A stretch of 58,637 nucleotides of DNA from CAYLLD01 sp964425135 (GTDB taxonomy: Bacteria; Pseudomonadota; Alphaproteobacteria; Rhodobacterales; Rhodobacteraceae). Made by a program: the position numbers and the translations under genes. The notes under the pieces were generated by a model. It searched no databases. It was given only the letters and a program-made list of their open reading frames with translations, and was not told the origin of the DNA. Location: positions 1 through 58,637 of the forward strand of contig CAYRKW010000015.1 in NCBI GenBank assembly GCA_964425135.1, in the 5' to 3' direction. Positions 29,480-37,873 of the stretch are shown piece after piece; within the stretch, counting starts at the first letter, position 1, and the number at the start of each line of letters is the position of its first letter.

Positions 29480-30426
29480 GCGCCAACACCTACGATACCG
29501 GCCGCCTGAACCTGCCGTTCGTCGGCATCGCCACTTTCGGCAAGCGCTCGTATGTCTCCGACTGGGACAATTTCGACGCTGACGTCGCCATCATCGGCGC
29601 CCCCTTCGATGCAGGCACGCAATACCGATCCGGTGCGCGATTTGGCCCGCGCGCGGTGCGCGAGGCCTCGACGCTCTTCTCCTTTGGTCATGCGGGCGCA
29701 TACGATCATGAGGACGATGCAACCTATCTGGGCGAGGACGTCAAAATCGTCGATATGGGCGATGCAGATATGATCCACACCGACACCGAAGGCTCGCATG
29801 CCAATATCGAGTTTGCTGTGCGCAAAGCCTTGGATGCAGGCGCGCTGCCGGTGACCGTCGGCGGCGATCACTCGGTGAATATCCCCTGCATCAACGCGTA
29901 TGACGCGCAAGAGCCATTCCATGTCTTGCAAATCGACGCCCATCTTGATTTCGTCGACGAACGACACGGTGTGCGCTTTGGCCACGGCAATCCCATGCGC
30001 CGCGCAGCCGAAAAAGACTATGTGACAGGGCTCACGCAAGTTGGCATTCGCAATGTCTCATCCACCGCCAAGGAAGGCTATGAAGACGCGCGCGCCATGG
30101 GCTCTGACATCCTTTCGGTCCGTCAGGCGCGCGCTTTAGGTCCTCAAAAACTGAGCCAGCGCATCCCCAAAGGCCGTGTTTATATCACCATCGACATCGA
30201 TGCCTTCTGCCCGTCGATTGCTGCTGGCACAGGCACCCCAAGTCACGGCGGGTTTCTCTACTACGATGTGCTCGAAATCTTGAAAGAAGTCTCCCGGCGC
30301 AATGAGATCGTCGGTATTGATTTGGTAGAAGTCGCCCCGGACTACGATCCGTCCGGCTCCACCCAAATCCTGGCAGCACAGGTACTGATGAATCTGCTCG
30401 GTTTCATCTTTGACGAACGCGGTTAA
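29476..30426 (+). CDS. Agmatinase-family ureohydrolase
   Basis: 316 residues. Hydrolyses a guanidino compound to urea and an amine. All six manganese ligands are present: His132 (GGDHS), Asp154, His156 and Asp158 (DAHLD), and Asp240 and Asp242 (IDIDAF). The usual DIDxLDPxxAPGTGTP reads DIDAFCPSIAAGTGTP here, with two changes near the active site, so agmatine is not certain as the substrate. It is coupled to the DegT aminotransferase and converges with Lin0512 genes, whose stop overlaps its own. Confidence 0.85.
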   Translation: MSANTYDTGRLNLPFVGIATFGKRSYVSDWDNFDADVAIIGAPFDAGTQYRSGARFGPRAVREASTLFSFGHAGAYDHEDDATYLGEDVKIVDMGDADMIHTDTEGSHANIEFAVRKALDAGALPVTVGGDHSVNIPCINAYDAQEPFHVLQIDAHLDFVDERHGVRFGHGNPMRRAAEKDYVTGLTQVGIRNVSSTAKEGYEDARAMGSDILSVRQARALGPQKLSQRIPKGRVYITIDIDAFCPSIAAGTGTPSHGGFLYYDVLEILKEVSRRNEIVGIDLVEVAPDYDPSGSTQILAAQVLMNLLGFIFDERG

Positions 30427-30797
30427 CGTGTCCTTGTCCGCACCCGCCAAGTACCGCTCTGCTTGGGCAAAAACGCCTCGACCGCCGCCGTGGCTATCAC
30501 GATCTCACCGTCAGTCTCAGGATTGCGCACGTTCAGCCCGCCCTTGACCGCCCGCACATTCGCCTTGCCACGCGGCAAGAGCTTTGCAAGCGCCTCGACA
30601 TCCAGCTTCTCCGGCTCGTGAACCCCGACCGTCACAGCAATCCGCATCGCGTCCGTACTCAGCCCCGTTGCCTGAAAAATCGGTAGCGATGAGTGACGCA
30701 ACGCGTCTTCAATCGCGCGCCCAGCTGCCTTGGTATAGTCCTTGCCATACTGGTCATTGCCCATTCCCATCTCAACAATCAACCGCTGATCACTCAT
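30423..30797 (-). CDS. Lin0512-family protein (second of a tandem pair)
   Basis: 124 residues. Pattern VEMGMGNDQYGKDYTKAAGRAIEDALRHSSLP is shared with the gene upstream (GMGSSLRRGDYTAAATRALKDALWHNSI), so the two are paralogues. The Lin0512 family has no known function. It begins inside the end of its paralogue (ATGA overlap), suggesting the products act together, perhaps as a hetero-oligomer. Confidence 0.75.
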   Translation of the reverse strand: MSDQRLIVEMGMGNDQYGKDYTKAAGRAIEDALRHSSLPIFQATGLSTDAMRIAVTVGVHEPEKLDVEALAKLLPRGKANVRAVKGGLNVRNPETDGEIVIATAAVEAFLPKQSGTWRVRTRTR

Positions 30798-31144
30798 GCC
30801 ACCGGCTCCAAATCTAGCGAGACATTGATGGCGACATTGGCGATTACTGTCACTCCCGTTCCGTCAGGGCGCGGCACATCCAAACCGCCCTCAACCACAT
30901 TTACGGCAATCTGCCCATAGGGGAACACTGCCGCCAGACCACTCACATCGACCTCATCTGGCTTTTGCACACCGACCTCCACATCAATCAACATCGCCTC
31001 TTTTGGCGCATCATAAAGCTCCGCCAGATTGATCGAATTATGCCACAGCGCATCTTTGAGCGCCCGTGTCGCCGCCGCCGTATAATCGCCGCGCCGCAGC
31101 GAGCTTCCCATGCCAAATTCCGTCAGAAGTCTCGTTTTCGCCAT
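30794..31144 (-). CDS. Lin0512-family protein (first of a tandem pair)
   Basis: 116 residues from the ATG at 31144 (MAKTRLLTEFGMGSSL), with GAGGT about 8 bases upstream; an ORF start at 31201 is less likely. Same family and fold pattern as its neighbour. Divergent from msrB. Confidence 0.75.
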   Translation of the reverse strand: MAKTRLLTEFGMGSSLRRGDYTAAATRALKDALWHNSINLAELYDAPKEAMLIDVEVGVQKPDEVDVSGLAAVFPYGQIAVNVVEGGLDVPRPDGTGVTVIANVAINVSLDLEPVA

Positions 31145-31250
31145 TACAATCACCTCGCGTTGCGTCTGGACCAGTTGCGATGGCACCCTGGCAATTGTCA
31201 ACCGCCCGAGCGCACACTACATGATGGGTAATCAGATGGAGTGAGATACG

Positions 31251-31643
31251 ATGGAAAAAGTCACCAAATCCGACGCCGAATGGCGCACACAACTCTCCGA
31301 TGAAGCCTATCGCGTGGCACGCAAGTCAAAGACTGAACGCCCGTTCACCCACGATGATTTCCCCAAAACGGCAGGCACCTTTTCATGTGTGTGCTGCGGC
31401 GCGGACCTCTTTGATGCTGACCACAAATTTGACAGTGGCACCGGCTGGCCCTCCTTCTATCAGCCCATCAATGGCGAGATTGTGGGCGAGAAAGCGGACA
31501 ACTCCCTGTTCATGCGTCGCACCGAAGTTGTCTGCAACCGCTGCGATGCGCATCTGGGACATGTCTTCCCAGACGGACCGCAACCCACAGGGCAGCGCTA
31601 TTGCATCAATGGTGTGACGCTCAATTTTAGAGAAAAAGGCTGA
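31251..31643 (+). CDS. msrB: Peptide-methionine (R)-S-oxide reductase
   Basis: 130 residues. Repairs oxidised methionine. The zinc cysteines are Cys46/Cys49 (SCVCCG) and Cys95/Cys98 (CNRC), and the catalytic Cys118 is in RYCINGVTLNF. No signal peptide, so cytoplasmic. Its stop is 2 bp from that of the convergent bamE. Confidence 0.95.
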   Translation: MEKVTKSDAEWRTQLSDEAYRVARKSKTERPFTHDDFPKTAGTFSCVCCGADLFDADHKFDSGTGWPSFYQPINGEIVGEKADNSLFMRRTEVVCNRCDAHLGHVFPDGPQPTGQRYCINGVTLNFREKG

Positions 31644-31645
31644 CC

Positions 31646-32101
31646 CTATTGAGCGGGTAGCGGCGGTGTGATCGCGCCAACATTGCCCAAAAGCCGTTGC
31701 AGAACACTTCTGCGACGGCTTTCGGTCGGGGTGACGCGGGTTTGCAAATTGACCACCCGCCCTTCACTCAAGCCAAATTGCGAGATATCACTCAGCACGC
31801 CATCGCCGTCAAAATCCAGAACCAGCACCCGGCGCTCGGTCACTTCGGGCGCATAGAACGCAAAATTGCGCACCGTGCTCTCAACGTAATACCACGCACC
31901 GTCCTCGCGCAATCCGCTGTCCGACGGCGCACCTACCGCATCCTCGATGCTCAGTTTGGTGTCAACGCCGCGTGTCAAAAGCTCAATCTCGCCCTGATCA
32001 GGCGCATAGCCATGGGTGCGATTGGTCGGAGCGCAGGACGCAAGCGCCATGGCGCAGGCAAAACCCGCTGCGATGATTGACTTTCCCACCCGAACGCCCA
32101 T
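31646..32101 (-). CDS. bamE: Outer membrane assembly factor BamE (SmpA/OmlA)
   Basis: 151 residues. A lipoprotein signal with lipobox ALASC (Cys23) is followed by the BamE fold (TKLSIEDAVGAPSDSG, WYYVESTVRNFAFYAPEVTERRVLVLDFD). It belongs to the BAM complex that inserts beta-barrels. It is divergent from the DUF177 gene. Confidence 0.88.
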   Translation of the reverse strand: MGVRVGKSIIAAGFACAMALASCAPTNRTHGYAPDQGEIELLTRGVDTKLSIEDAVGAPSDSGLREDGAWYYVESTVRNFAFYAPEVTERRVLVLDFDGDGVLSDISQFGLSEGRVVNLQTRVTPTESRRRSVLQRLLGNVGAITPPLPAQ

Positions 32102-32212
32102 ATCAGACCCTTGAATTTGACGCGATATATCTCACTTGCTGTATCCTGCGCACAATCTGATTTCAAGAAACGATGCGCGGCGTAACAACAATCGAGACTG
32201 ATTGAGGCACCC

Positions 32213-32782
32213 ATGGATACGCCAGAGCCTGCACAACCACCGTTTTCACACCCCGTCCCGCTGTCCAGGCTAGCGGGAAAAGACCGCTTTATTTTTAATC
32301 TCACTCCCGATGCCCAAATACTGGAGCAATTGGCGACATTTCTGGGCGCGCTCAAGGTCGCAAAAACCACGTTTTCAGGGACACTGATCGCGCAAGATGA
32401 CGGCTCTGTTGTCCTCGAAGCTGACCTTGGTGCAAGCGTAACCCAAAGCTGCGTAGTGACGCTCAAGCCGGTGAAAACCCGTATTGATGAAAAAGTCACC
32501 CGCCGGTTCGTCAAATCTCTCAATACGCCGCAGGACGATCACCAAATATTGCCCGAGGACGATGAGAATATCGACCTTTTGCGCGATCCGATTGATTTGG
32601 GCGTCGTGGCAACCGAAGCGATTGCGCTAGCTCTACCCGCCTATCCGCGCGCGGACGATGCAAATCTCGACACCCACAGCGTTGCCCCCCCAGGCGTGAC
32701 ACCGCTGAGCGATGATGACGTGAAACCCTTCGCCTCACTTGCCGCACTGCGCGATAAACTCAGTGGTCAAAGCACGTCGTAA
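32213..32782 (+). CDS. YceD / DUF177 family protein
   Basis: 189 residues. Contains the C-terminal DUF177 pattern (EDDENIDLLRDPIDLGVVATEAIALALPAYPR). In most bacteria this gene precedes rpmF, as here, and in plants the homologue is linked to 23S rRNA processing. It lacks the usual conserved cysteine pair, as often seen in alphaproteobacteria. Confidence 0.88.
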   Translation: MDTPEPAQPPFSHPVPLSRLAGKDRFIFNLTPDAQILEQLATFLGALKVAKTTFSGTLIAQDDGSVVLEADLGASVTQSCVVTLKPVKTRIDEKVTRRFVKSLNTPQDDHQILPEDDENIDLLRDPIDLGVVATEAIALALPAYPRADDANLDTHSVAPPGVTPLSDDDVKPFASLAALRDKLSGQSTS

Positions 32783-32967
32783 AAGCACGCCATTGTTGTG
32801 CGTTTTTCGCAAAAAACACTTGCGCCAAGCCGCAATAACGCTAAACACGCGGTTCTGATTTCTTTCGGGACCGGGTGTTGCCTTGAAGACGGCTTCGAGA
32901 TATGTGCGGTGACGAAATTAACGCCAGCGACCAAGGGTGCTGCGCGATGGATGTAAAGGTGTGAACA

Positions 32968-33174
32968 ATGGCTGTTCCTCAGAATAAAGTGACACGCTCC
33001 AAACGGAATATGCGCCGCGCGCACGACTCGCTGGTGGCAGACAATCCTAACGAATGCTCCAACTGTGGCGAACTCAAGCGCCCGCACCATGTTTGCGGCG
33101 CCTGCGGGCACTACGCGGACAAGGAAATTGTCCCCATGATCGATGACGTCGATCTAGACGAGGACGCTGCCTAA
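32968..33174 (+). CDS. rpmF: 50S ribosomal protein L32
   Basis: 68 residues. MAVPQNKVTRSKRNMRRAHD is the usual L32 start, and two CxxC pairs (CSNCGE and CGAC) make the zinc-binding form. First gene of rpmF-plsX-fabH; plsX follows after 23 bp. Confidence 0.96.
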   Translation: MAVPQNKVTRSKRNMRRAHDSLVADNPNECSNCGELKRPHHVCGACGHYADKEIVPMIDDVDLDEDAA

Positions 33175-33197
33175 TCGGCATTTGGTAGGAGCTGCGC

Positions 33198-34262
33198 ATG
33201 TCGGTGCGAAACACCGATCTATCTGCAAACTCCAAGACAGTCATTTCTGTTGACGTGATGAGTGGCGAAAGCGGTATTGCGGCCGCCATCGGCGGTGTTG
33301 CAAGCTGCGCTGCCGCCAACCCCGACGTCCATTTCCTGTTACACGGCGACAAGGCCAAGATTGACCGGATTGCGGCCAAACGCAGCGAGTTGTTAAGCCG
33401 CTATGATGTCCAAGACACCGATGTCGTCATCCCCATGACACAAAAACCCTCTCTCGCCGCCCGTCGCGGCAAGGGCAGTTCCATGTGGAACGCGGTCCAG
33501 GCAGTAAAAGACGGCAAAGCTGCCGTTGCAGTCTCCTGCGGTAACACTGGCGCGCTGATGGCAGTGTCTACGCTGATCCTGCGCCGAGCACCTAATGTGA
33601 ACCGGCCTGCGATTGCGATCTACTGGCCGTCACGCAATCCGGCGGGCTACAATATCATGCTCGATGTAGGCGCAGATATTCGCGCGGATGCGGATGATCT
33701 GACAAAATATGCAATCATGGGTGCAGCCTATGCGCGCCACGGGCTTGGCCTCCAAGAGCCACGGGTCGGAATTTTGAATGTCGGCACGGAAGAGCATAAG
33801 GGGCGCGAGGCCTTGCAAGAGGCTGCTGCCAATCTTGAAGGCATGACAGATGCAGATTTCCAATCGGTCGGCTTTGTGGAAGGCGGCGATATTCCATCCG
33901 ATCGCGTCGATGTCATCGTCACCGACGGATTTACAGGAAATGTAGCGCTCAAAACCGCAGAAGGCACGGCCATTCAGATCGGCGAGTTGGTCCGCGAGAC
34001 CTTGCAAAGCTCGATCCTGACCAAACTGGGCGCACTATTATCCATTGGCCCGCTCAAAAGCCTGAGGCAACGGATCGATCCGCGCACCGAAAACGGAGGC
34101 GTGTTTCTTGGCCTCAATGGCACGGTCGTCAAATCCCATGGCGCGGCAGACGCAACCGGCGTCTTTGCAGCCCTGCAACTCTCGGTGCGCCTTGCGGAGA
34201 ACAAATTCCACGAAAGACTGGCCGCACGGGTTGCATCCGAAGGCCCAAGCGCGCAATCATAA
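33198..34262 (+). CDS. plsX: Phosphate acyltransferase PlsX
   Basis: 354 residues. Makes acyl-phosphate from acyl-ACP for phospholipid synthesis. Family parts seen are ISVDVMSGESG, SCGNTGALMAVS, LDVGADIRADADDL, GTEEHKGREALQEA and VDVIVTDGFTGNVALKT. The sequence SVDVMSGESG replaces the more common SVDAMGGDxG. It lies between rpmF and fabH. Confidence 0.95.
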   Translation: MSVRNTDLSANSKTVISVDVMSGESGIAAAIGGVASCAAANPDVHFLLHGDKAKIDRIAAKRSELLSRYDVQDTDVVIPMTQKPSLAARRGKGSSMWNAVQAVKDGKAAVAVSCGNTGALMAVSTLILRRAPNVNRPAIAIYWPSRNPAGYNIMLDVGADIRADADDLTKYAIMGAAYARHGLGLQEPRVGILNVGTEEHKGREALQEAAANLEGMTDADFQSVGFVEGGDIPSDRVDVIVTDGFTGNVALKTAEGTAIQIGELVRETLQSSILTKLGALLSIGPLKSLRQRIDPRTENGGVFLGLNGTVVKSHGAADATGVFAALQLSVRLAENKFHERLAARVASEGPSAQS

Positions 34263-34314
34263 GTCCAGCAAATGTTAGCGCTGAGAGCGAAATTTAAGAG
34301 TAAGTAGGAGTGAC

Positions 34315-35292
34315 ATGACTGTCACAAGATCAGTGGTCGCAGGGACTGGCCACTACCTCCCCCCACGCATCGTCGAAAATGCCGAGTTCGAAAAAGATCT
34401 CGACACCGATGACGCATGGATACGTGCGCGCACAGGTATTGAGCGTCGACATTTTGCCGCAGAGGATCAACTCACCTCTGATTTGGCTATAGAAGCAGCG
34501 CGCATGGCGCTGGAGAATGCCGGAATGCAGGCAAATGATATTGACGCCATCGTGGTTGCGACCTCAACGCCCGATGACACCTTCCCCTCCACAGCAACCA
34601 AAGTGCAAAACGGTCTGGGCATGACCCGCGGCTTTGCCTTTGACGTGCAAGCAGTCTGCGCAGGCTTCATCTTCGCGCTCGCCAATGCAGACGCGATGAT
34701 CATCTCCGGTCAGGCCAAAACCGTGATGGTCATTGGTGCGGAGACCTTTTCGCGGATCATGGACTGGACCGACCGAGGCACATGCGTGCTCTTTGGCGAT
34801 GGAGCTGGCGCAGTGATCTTGCGGGGCGAACAAGGGAAAGGCACGCCTGATGATCGCGGCATCCTTGCCACTGATCTCAACTCCGACGGCCGACATCGCG
34901 ACATTCTCTATGTCGATGGTGGTGTCAGCGCGACCCAGACAACGGGCGTGTTGCGCATGGAAGGCCGCGAGGTTTTCAAACATGCGGTCAACAAACTCGC
35001 CGAAACCGGTGAGCATGTGCTGCATAAAATTGGGCTTAATAAGTCCGATCTCGATTGGCTCGTCCCGCATCAGGCAAACATGCGGATTATCAGCAAAACT
35101 GCCGATAAAATGGGCCTGCCGATGGAGCGCGTTGTGCTGACCGTGCAAGACCACGGTAATACATCTGCCGCCTCCATCCCGCTCGCGCTCTCAACAGCGG
35201 TGCAGTCGAACACCTTCAAGCCGGGTGATTTGCTGTTGATGGAGGCGATTGGCGGCGGGCTTGCATGGGGCGCTGCTGCGCTGCGCTGGTAA
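34315..35292 (+). CDS. fabH: 3-oxoacyl-[ACP] synthase III
   Basis: 325 residues. Starts fatty acid synthesis by joining acetyl-CoA and malonyl-ACP. Catalytic Cys115 is in FDVQAVCAGF, with the His in LVPHQANMRI and the Asn in DHGNTSAASIPL. The start ATG (34315) has TAGGAG 6-8 bases before it. The 3' flank runs into a poly-G artefact and gap. Confidence 0.96.
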   Translation: MTVTRSVVAGTGHYLPPRIVENAEFEKDLDTDDAWIRARTGIERRHFAAEDQLTSDLAIEAARMALENAGMQANDIDAIVVATSTPDDTFPSTATKVQNGLGMTRGFAFDVQAVCAGFIFALANADAMIISGQAKTVMVIGAETFSRIMDWTDRGTCVLFGDGAGAVILRGEQGKGTPDDRGILATDLNSDGRHRDILYVDGGVSATQTTGVLRMEGREVFKHAVNKLAETGEHVLHKIGLNKSDLDWLVPHQANMRIISKTADKMGLPMERVVLTVQDHGNTSAASIPLALSTAVQSNTFKPGDLLLMEAIGGGLAWGAAALRW

Positions 35293-35363
35293 GTCCGATC
35301 CAGCGGCGGGGGGGGGGGGGGGGGCCGCCCGGGCGTTATAAAAGAAGAGACCCCGCCCGGGCG

Positions 35364-35373
35364 NNNNNNNNNN
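35364..35373. other. Assembly gap (10 N)
   Basis: Placeholder gap flanked on both sides by low-complexity G-rich sequence; the real length is unknown. Confidence 0.9.
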
Positions 35374-35462
35374 GGGGGGGGTTTGGTGGGGGGGGGGGGG
35401 GGGGGGGGGTTTGGGGGGGGGGGCGCGGGGCGCGCGCCCCGCGCCCACGACATTTTTTGGAT

Positions 35463-35486
35463 GCGCTCCCGCGCGGGGGAGTATTT
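35463..35486. repeat. Dispersed repeat copy, inverted relative to 39320-39343
   Basis: A 24-nt stretch is the exact reverse complement of 39320-39343. It includes GCGCTCCCGCGCGGGGGAG, then TATTT. Together with 19645-19683 it defines the CCCAAAATACTC repeat family of this window. Confidence 0.65.
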
Positions 35487-35620
35487 GCTCAAATGCGAAA
35501 TTTTAATTTATACACATTTAAACTTAATCCTCCGCCGCATCCGGTGCTTTTAAGGCATTGTTATTGACTCCTTTTCGCGAATCTAAATAGAGTCCCGACG
35601 GATAGGGAGAAGTCATAACA

Positions 35621-35923
35621 ATGAGTGCAAAAACATTAACCCGCATGGACCTAAGTGAAGCTGTATTCAGGGAGGTCGGGTTAAGCCGCAATGAGTCCGC
35701 CGATCTTGTCGAAAGCGTTCTCGATCATATGGCGGACGCGCTTGTGCGCGGCGAGCAGGTCAAAATCTCGTCGTTTGGAACATTTTCCGTTCGCTCGAAG
35801 TCCGAACGCATGGGTCGCAATCCAAAGACTGGTGAAGAGGTCCCCATCACGCCGCGCCGCGTTTTGTCCTTCCGCCCCTCCAATCTGATGAAAGAAAAAG
35901 TCGACGCTGGCAATCGGCGATAA
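35621..35923 (+). CDS. ihfA: Integration host factor, alpha subunit
   Basis: 100 residues. DNA-bending HU/IHF-fold protein; pairs with IhfB. Typical features are LTRMDLSEAVFREVGLSRNESADLVESVL, VKISSFGTFSVRSKSERMGRNPKTGEEVPI with the RxGRNPxTG DNA-intercalating arm, and a C-terminal TPRRVLSFRPS. GGGAGAA precedes the ATG. The MerR gene follows after 6 bp. Confidence 0.95.
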   Translation: MSAKTLTRMDLSEAVFREVGLSRNESADLVESVLDHMADALVRGEQVKISSFGTFSVRSKSERMGRNPKTGEEVPITPRRVLSFRPSNLMKEKVDAGNRR

Positions 35924-35929
35924 GGGCAC

Positions 35930-36598
35930 GTGACCGGCATCATGGTTGAAAAATCACCGAACGCATTTCGCACCATTTCAGAGGTCGCCGAGATCATCGA
36001 CGTGCCTGCTCATGTGTTGCGATTCTGGGAGAGCAAGTTTTCCCAGATCAAGCCAGTCAAGCGCGGTGGTGGACGACGCTATTATCGCCCCAACGACATC
36101 AACCTCATTCGTGGCATTCGCGATTTGCTCTATTCAGACGGGTTGACCATCAAAGGTGCACAAAAAGTGCTGCGAGAGCGCGGCGTGAAAGAGATCATTT
36201 TTGCAGGCGAAGCCGCGCTTGCAGGTGGTGCGCCTACGTCGTCCGACCATGATTTTGACGAGGACGTGGCGCAGGAAGAAAAGCGAGACACGCCCATGGA
36301 CCAAATTGACGCTCCAATTGCAGACCGGACATATGACGATCCTATGGGGCTGAAGGACAAAGAGATTGCCGCGCCGTCATTGCAAAGAGGCGCAGCGGAG
36401 CCAGCCGAACCTTTGGTGCAAAAAGACATCGCGCCCAAAAGCCCCGATCTTTTCGATGGTATTGCCACGCATGACGCGCCAGCCCCCCAAGCGCCTGCTG
36501 CATCCGTTGTCAGTGATAGACGCGACAGCCGCGCGAGCGAGCTACGCGATCTTTATGCGCGGTTGCAAAATTTGCGCAGCCGGATGATGTCCGGCTAA
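35930..36598 (+). CDS. MerR-family transcriptional regulator
   Basis: 222 residues from GTG 35930 (AAGGG 7 bases upstream) or 218 from ATG 35942. N-terminal winged helix FRTISEVAEIIDVPAHVLRFWESKFSQI and the wing GGGRRYYRPNDINLIRGIRDLLYSDG. The second half is acidic and low in complexity, with no metal-binding cysteines, so it does not look like a metal sensor. The ihfA-merR pair is common in alphaproteobacteria; the target is unknown. Confidence 0.88.
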   Translation: MTGIMVEKSPNAFRTISEVAEIIDVPAHVLRFWESKFSQIKPVKRGGGRRYYRPNDINLIRGIRDLLYSDGLTIKGAQKVLRERGVKEIIFAGEAALAGGAPTSSDHDFDEDVAQEEKRDTPMDQIDAPIADRTYDDPMGLKDKEIAAPSLQRGAAEPAEPLVQKDIAPKSPDLFDGIATHDAPAPQAPAASVVSDRRDSRASELRDLYARLQNLRSRMMSG

Positions 36599-36697
36599 GT
36601 CCGCAACGATGATCCCGCTGTCCACAGCGCGCTGCTTGGCCGCCTTGCCAAACACATCCTTGCACTTGGGATCAACGCAGTTATATATGCGGCAAGT

Positions 36698-36774
36698 CGG
36701 GCTATGGCGCAGCTTGGTAGCGCGTTCGTCTGGGGGACGAAAGGTCGTGAGTTCGAATCTCGCTAGCCCGACCA
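36698..36774 (+). tRNA. tRNA-Pro(GGG)
   Basis: Cloverleaf: acceptor CGGGCTA pairs with TAGCCCG, D arm GGCGCAGC..TAGCGC, anticodon stem TTCGT/ACGAA with loop CTGGGGG (anticodon GGG), T arm GTGAGTTCGAATCTCGC, and encoded CCA (36772-36774). Confidence 0.95.
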
Positions 36775-36796
36775 AATTTATCAGCATGGATTTCAC

Positions 36797-37873
36797 ATGA
36801 ACGGCGCCCTGCCCTCTCAAACCTTGCGCCGGTTGATCGAGACGCGCGCGATCTGCGCGGATACACCTGTGACCCCTGCCCAGATACAACCCGCCTCCCT
36901 CGATCTAAGGCTCGGTGCGCAAGCCTGGCGGGTGCGCGCCTCCTTTCTGGCAGGCAAGAACCGAACCGTTAAAGAGCGTCTCGCGGATTTCCAAATGCAC
37001 GCGTTTTCTCTCGATGGCGGCGCAGTCCTGGAGCGCGGATGCGTTTACCTGATCCCGCTTATGGAAGCACTGGATCTGCCCGACGATATCGCAGGGGCCG
37101 CCAGTGCCAAAAGCTCCATCGGACGGCTTGATCTTTTCACGCGCATCATCACAGACCAAGGCGTTGAATTCGACCGTGTGGCGCGCGGCTACAAAGGTCC
37201 ACTCTATGCCGAGGTTTCACCGCGGTCCTTCTCCGTGGTTGTGCATCCCGGTCTGTGCCTGACGCAAATCGTCTTCCGCAAAGGCGATGGTCGCCTCGAT
37301 GATCCAGCGCTGCACAAGCTGCATGCTGCGCAGCAACTCGTGAATGGCACCGCCAATATCAACGATGGTTTGGGCTTCTCGGTCGATCTAAAACCCCAAG
37401 GCAGCGGTATTGTCGGCTATCGCGCCAAGCCGCATACGGACCTCATCGATCTGTCGAAAATCAACCATTACGATCCGCAGAGTTATTGGGAACCCGTGAC
37501 CGCCAGCGATGAAAGCCTCATCCTCGATCCGGGCGCTTTCTACATTCTGGCCAGCCGCGAGGCCGTGCATGTACCGCCCGACTATGCCGCTGAAATGGCC
37601 CCTTATGTTGCCATGGTCGGCGAGTTTCGCGTGCATTACGCAGGTTTCTTCGATCCTGGCTTTGGACATGCTCCCGCCGGCGGGCACGGCTCACGCGGAG
37701 TTCTGGAGGTGCGCTGCCACGAAGCACCCTTCGTATTAGAACATGGACAAACTGTGGGACGGCTCATCTATGAGACGATGACCGAAACGCCAGATGTCCT
37801 CTACGGCATTGACCTCAAATCAAACTATCAAGGTCAGGGTCTCAAACTCTCCAAGCACTTCAAATCACGCTAA
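36797..37873 (+). CDS. dcd: 2'-deoxycytidine 5'-triphosphate deaminase, two-domain form
   Basis: 358 residues, about twice the usual 190 of dCTP deaminase; alphaproteobacteria often have this long form with two dUTPase-fold halves. PASLDLRLGAQAWRVR and the SSIGRLDLFTRIITDQGVEFDRVARGYKGPLYAEVSPRSF region match the deaminase active part (SSxxR, then the catalytic glutamate). It makes dUTP from dCTP for thymidylate synthesis. It follows tRNA-Pro. Confidence 0.88.
   Translation: MNGALPSQTLRRLIETRAICADTPVTPAQIQPASLDLRLGAQAWRVRASFLAGKNRTVKERLADFQMHAFSLDGGAVLERGCVYLIPLMEALDLPDDIAGAASAKSSIGRLDLFTRIITDQGVEFDRVARGYKGPLYAEVSPRSFSVVVHPGLCLTQIVFRKGDGRLDDPALHKLHAAQQLVNGTANINDGLGFSVDLKPQGSGIVGYRAKPHTDLIDLSKINHYDPQSYWEPVTASDESLILDPGAFYILASREAVHVPPDYAAEMAPYVAMVGEFRVHYAGFFDPGFGHAPAGGHGSRGVLEVRCHEAPFVLEHGQTVGRLIYETMTETPDVLYGIDLKSNYQGQGLKLSKHFKSR

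Larger units (their letters stand above)
35293..35620. other. 328-bp fabH-ihfA gap region with poly-G artefact
   Basis: Long G runs at 35308-35324 and about 35374-35423 enclose a 10-N gap (35364-35373) and two copies of CGCCCGGGCG (35326 and 35354). This looks like a low-quality contig end and not native sequence. From about 35450 on the sequence is believable: a dispersed repeat at 35463 and an AT-rich stretch before ihfA with TTGACT at 35564-35569, a possible -35. Confidence 0.65.

Noticed and set aside
35326..35363. Two CGCCCGGGCG palindromes as a fabH terminator
   Set aside because: They lie inside the poly-G/N artefact, so the sequence cannot be trusted.
36542..36889. Minus-strand frame of 115 codons across tRNA-Pro
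   Set aside because: It runs antisense through the tRNA and the start of dcd and shows no domain.
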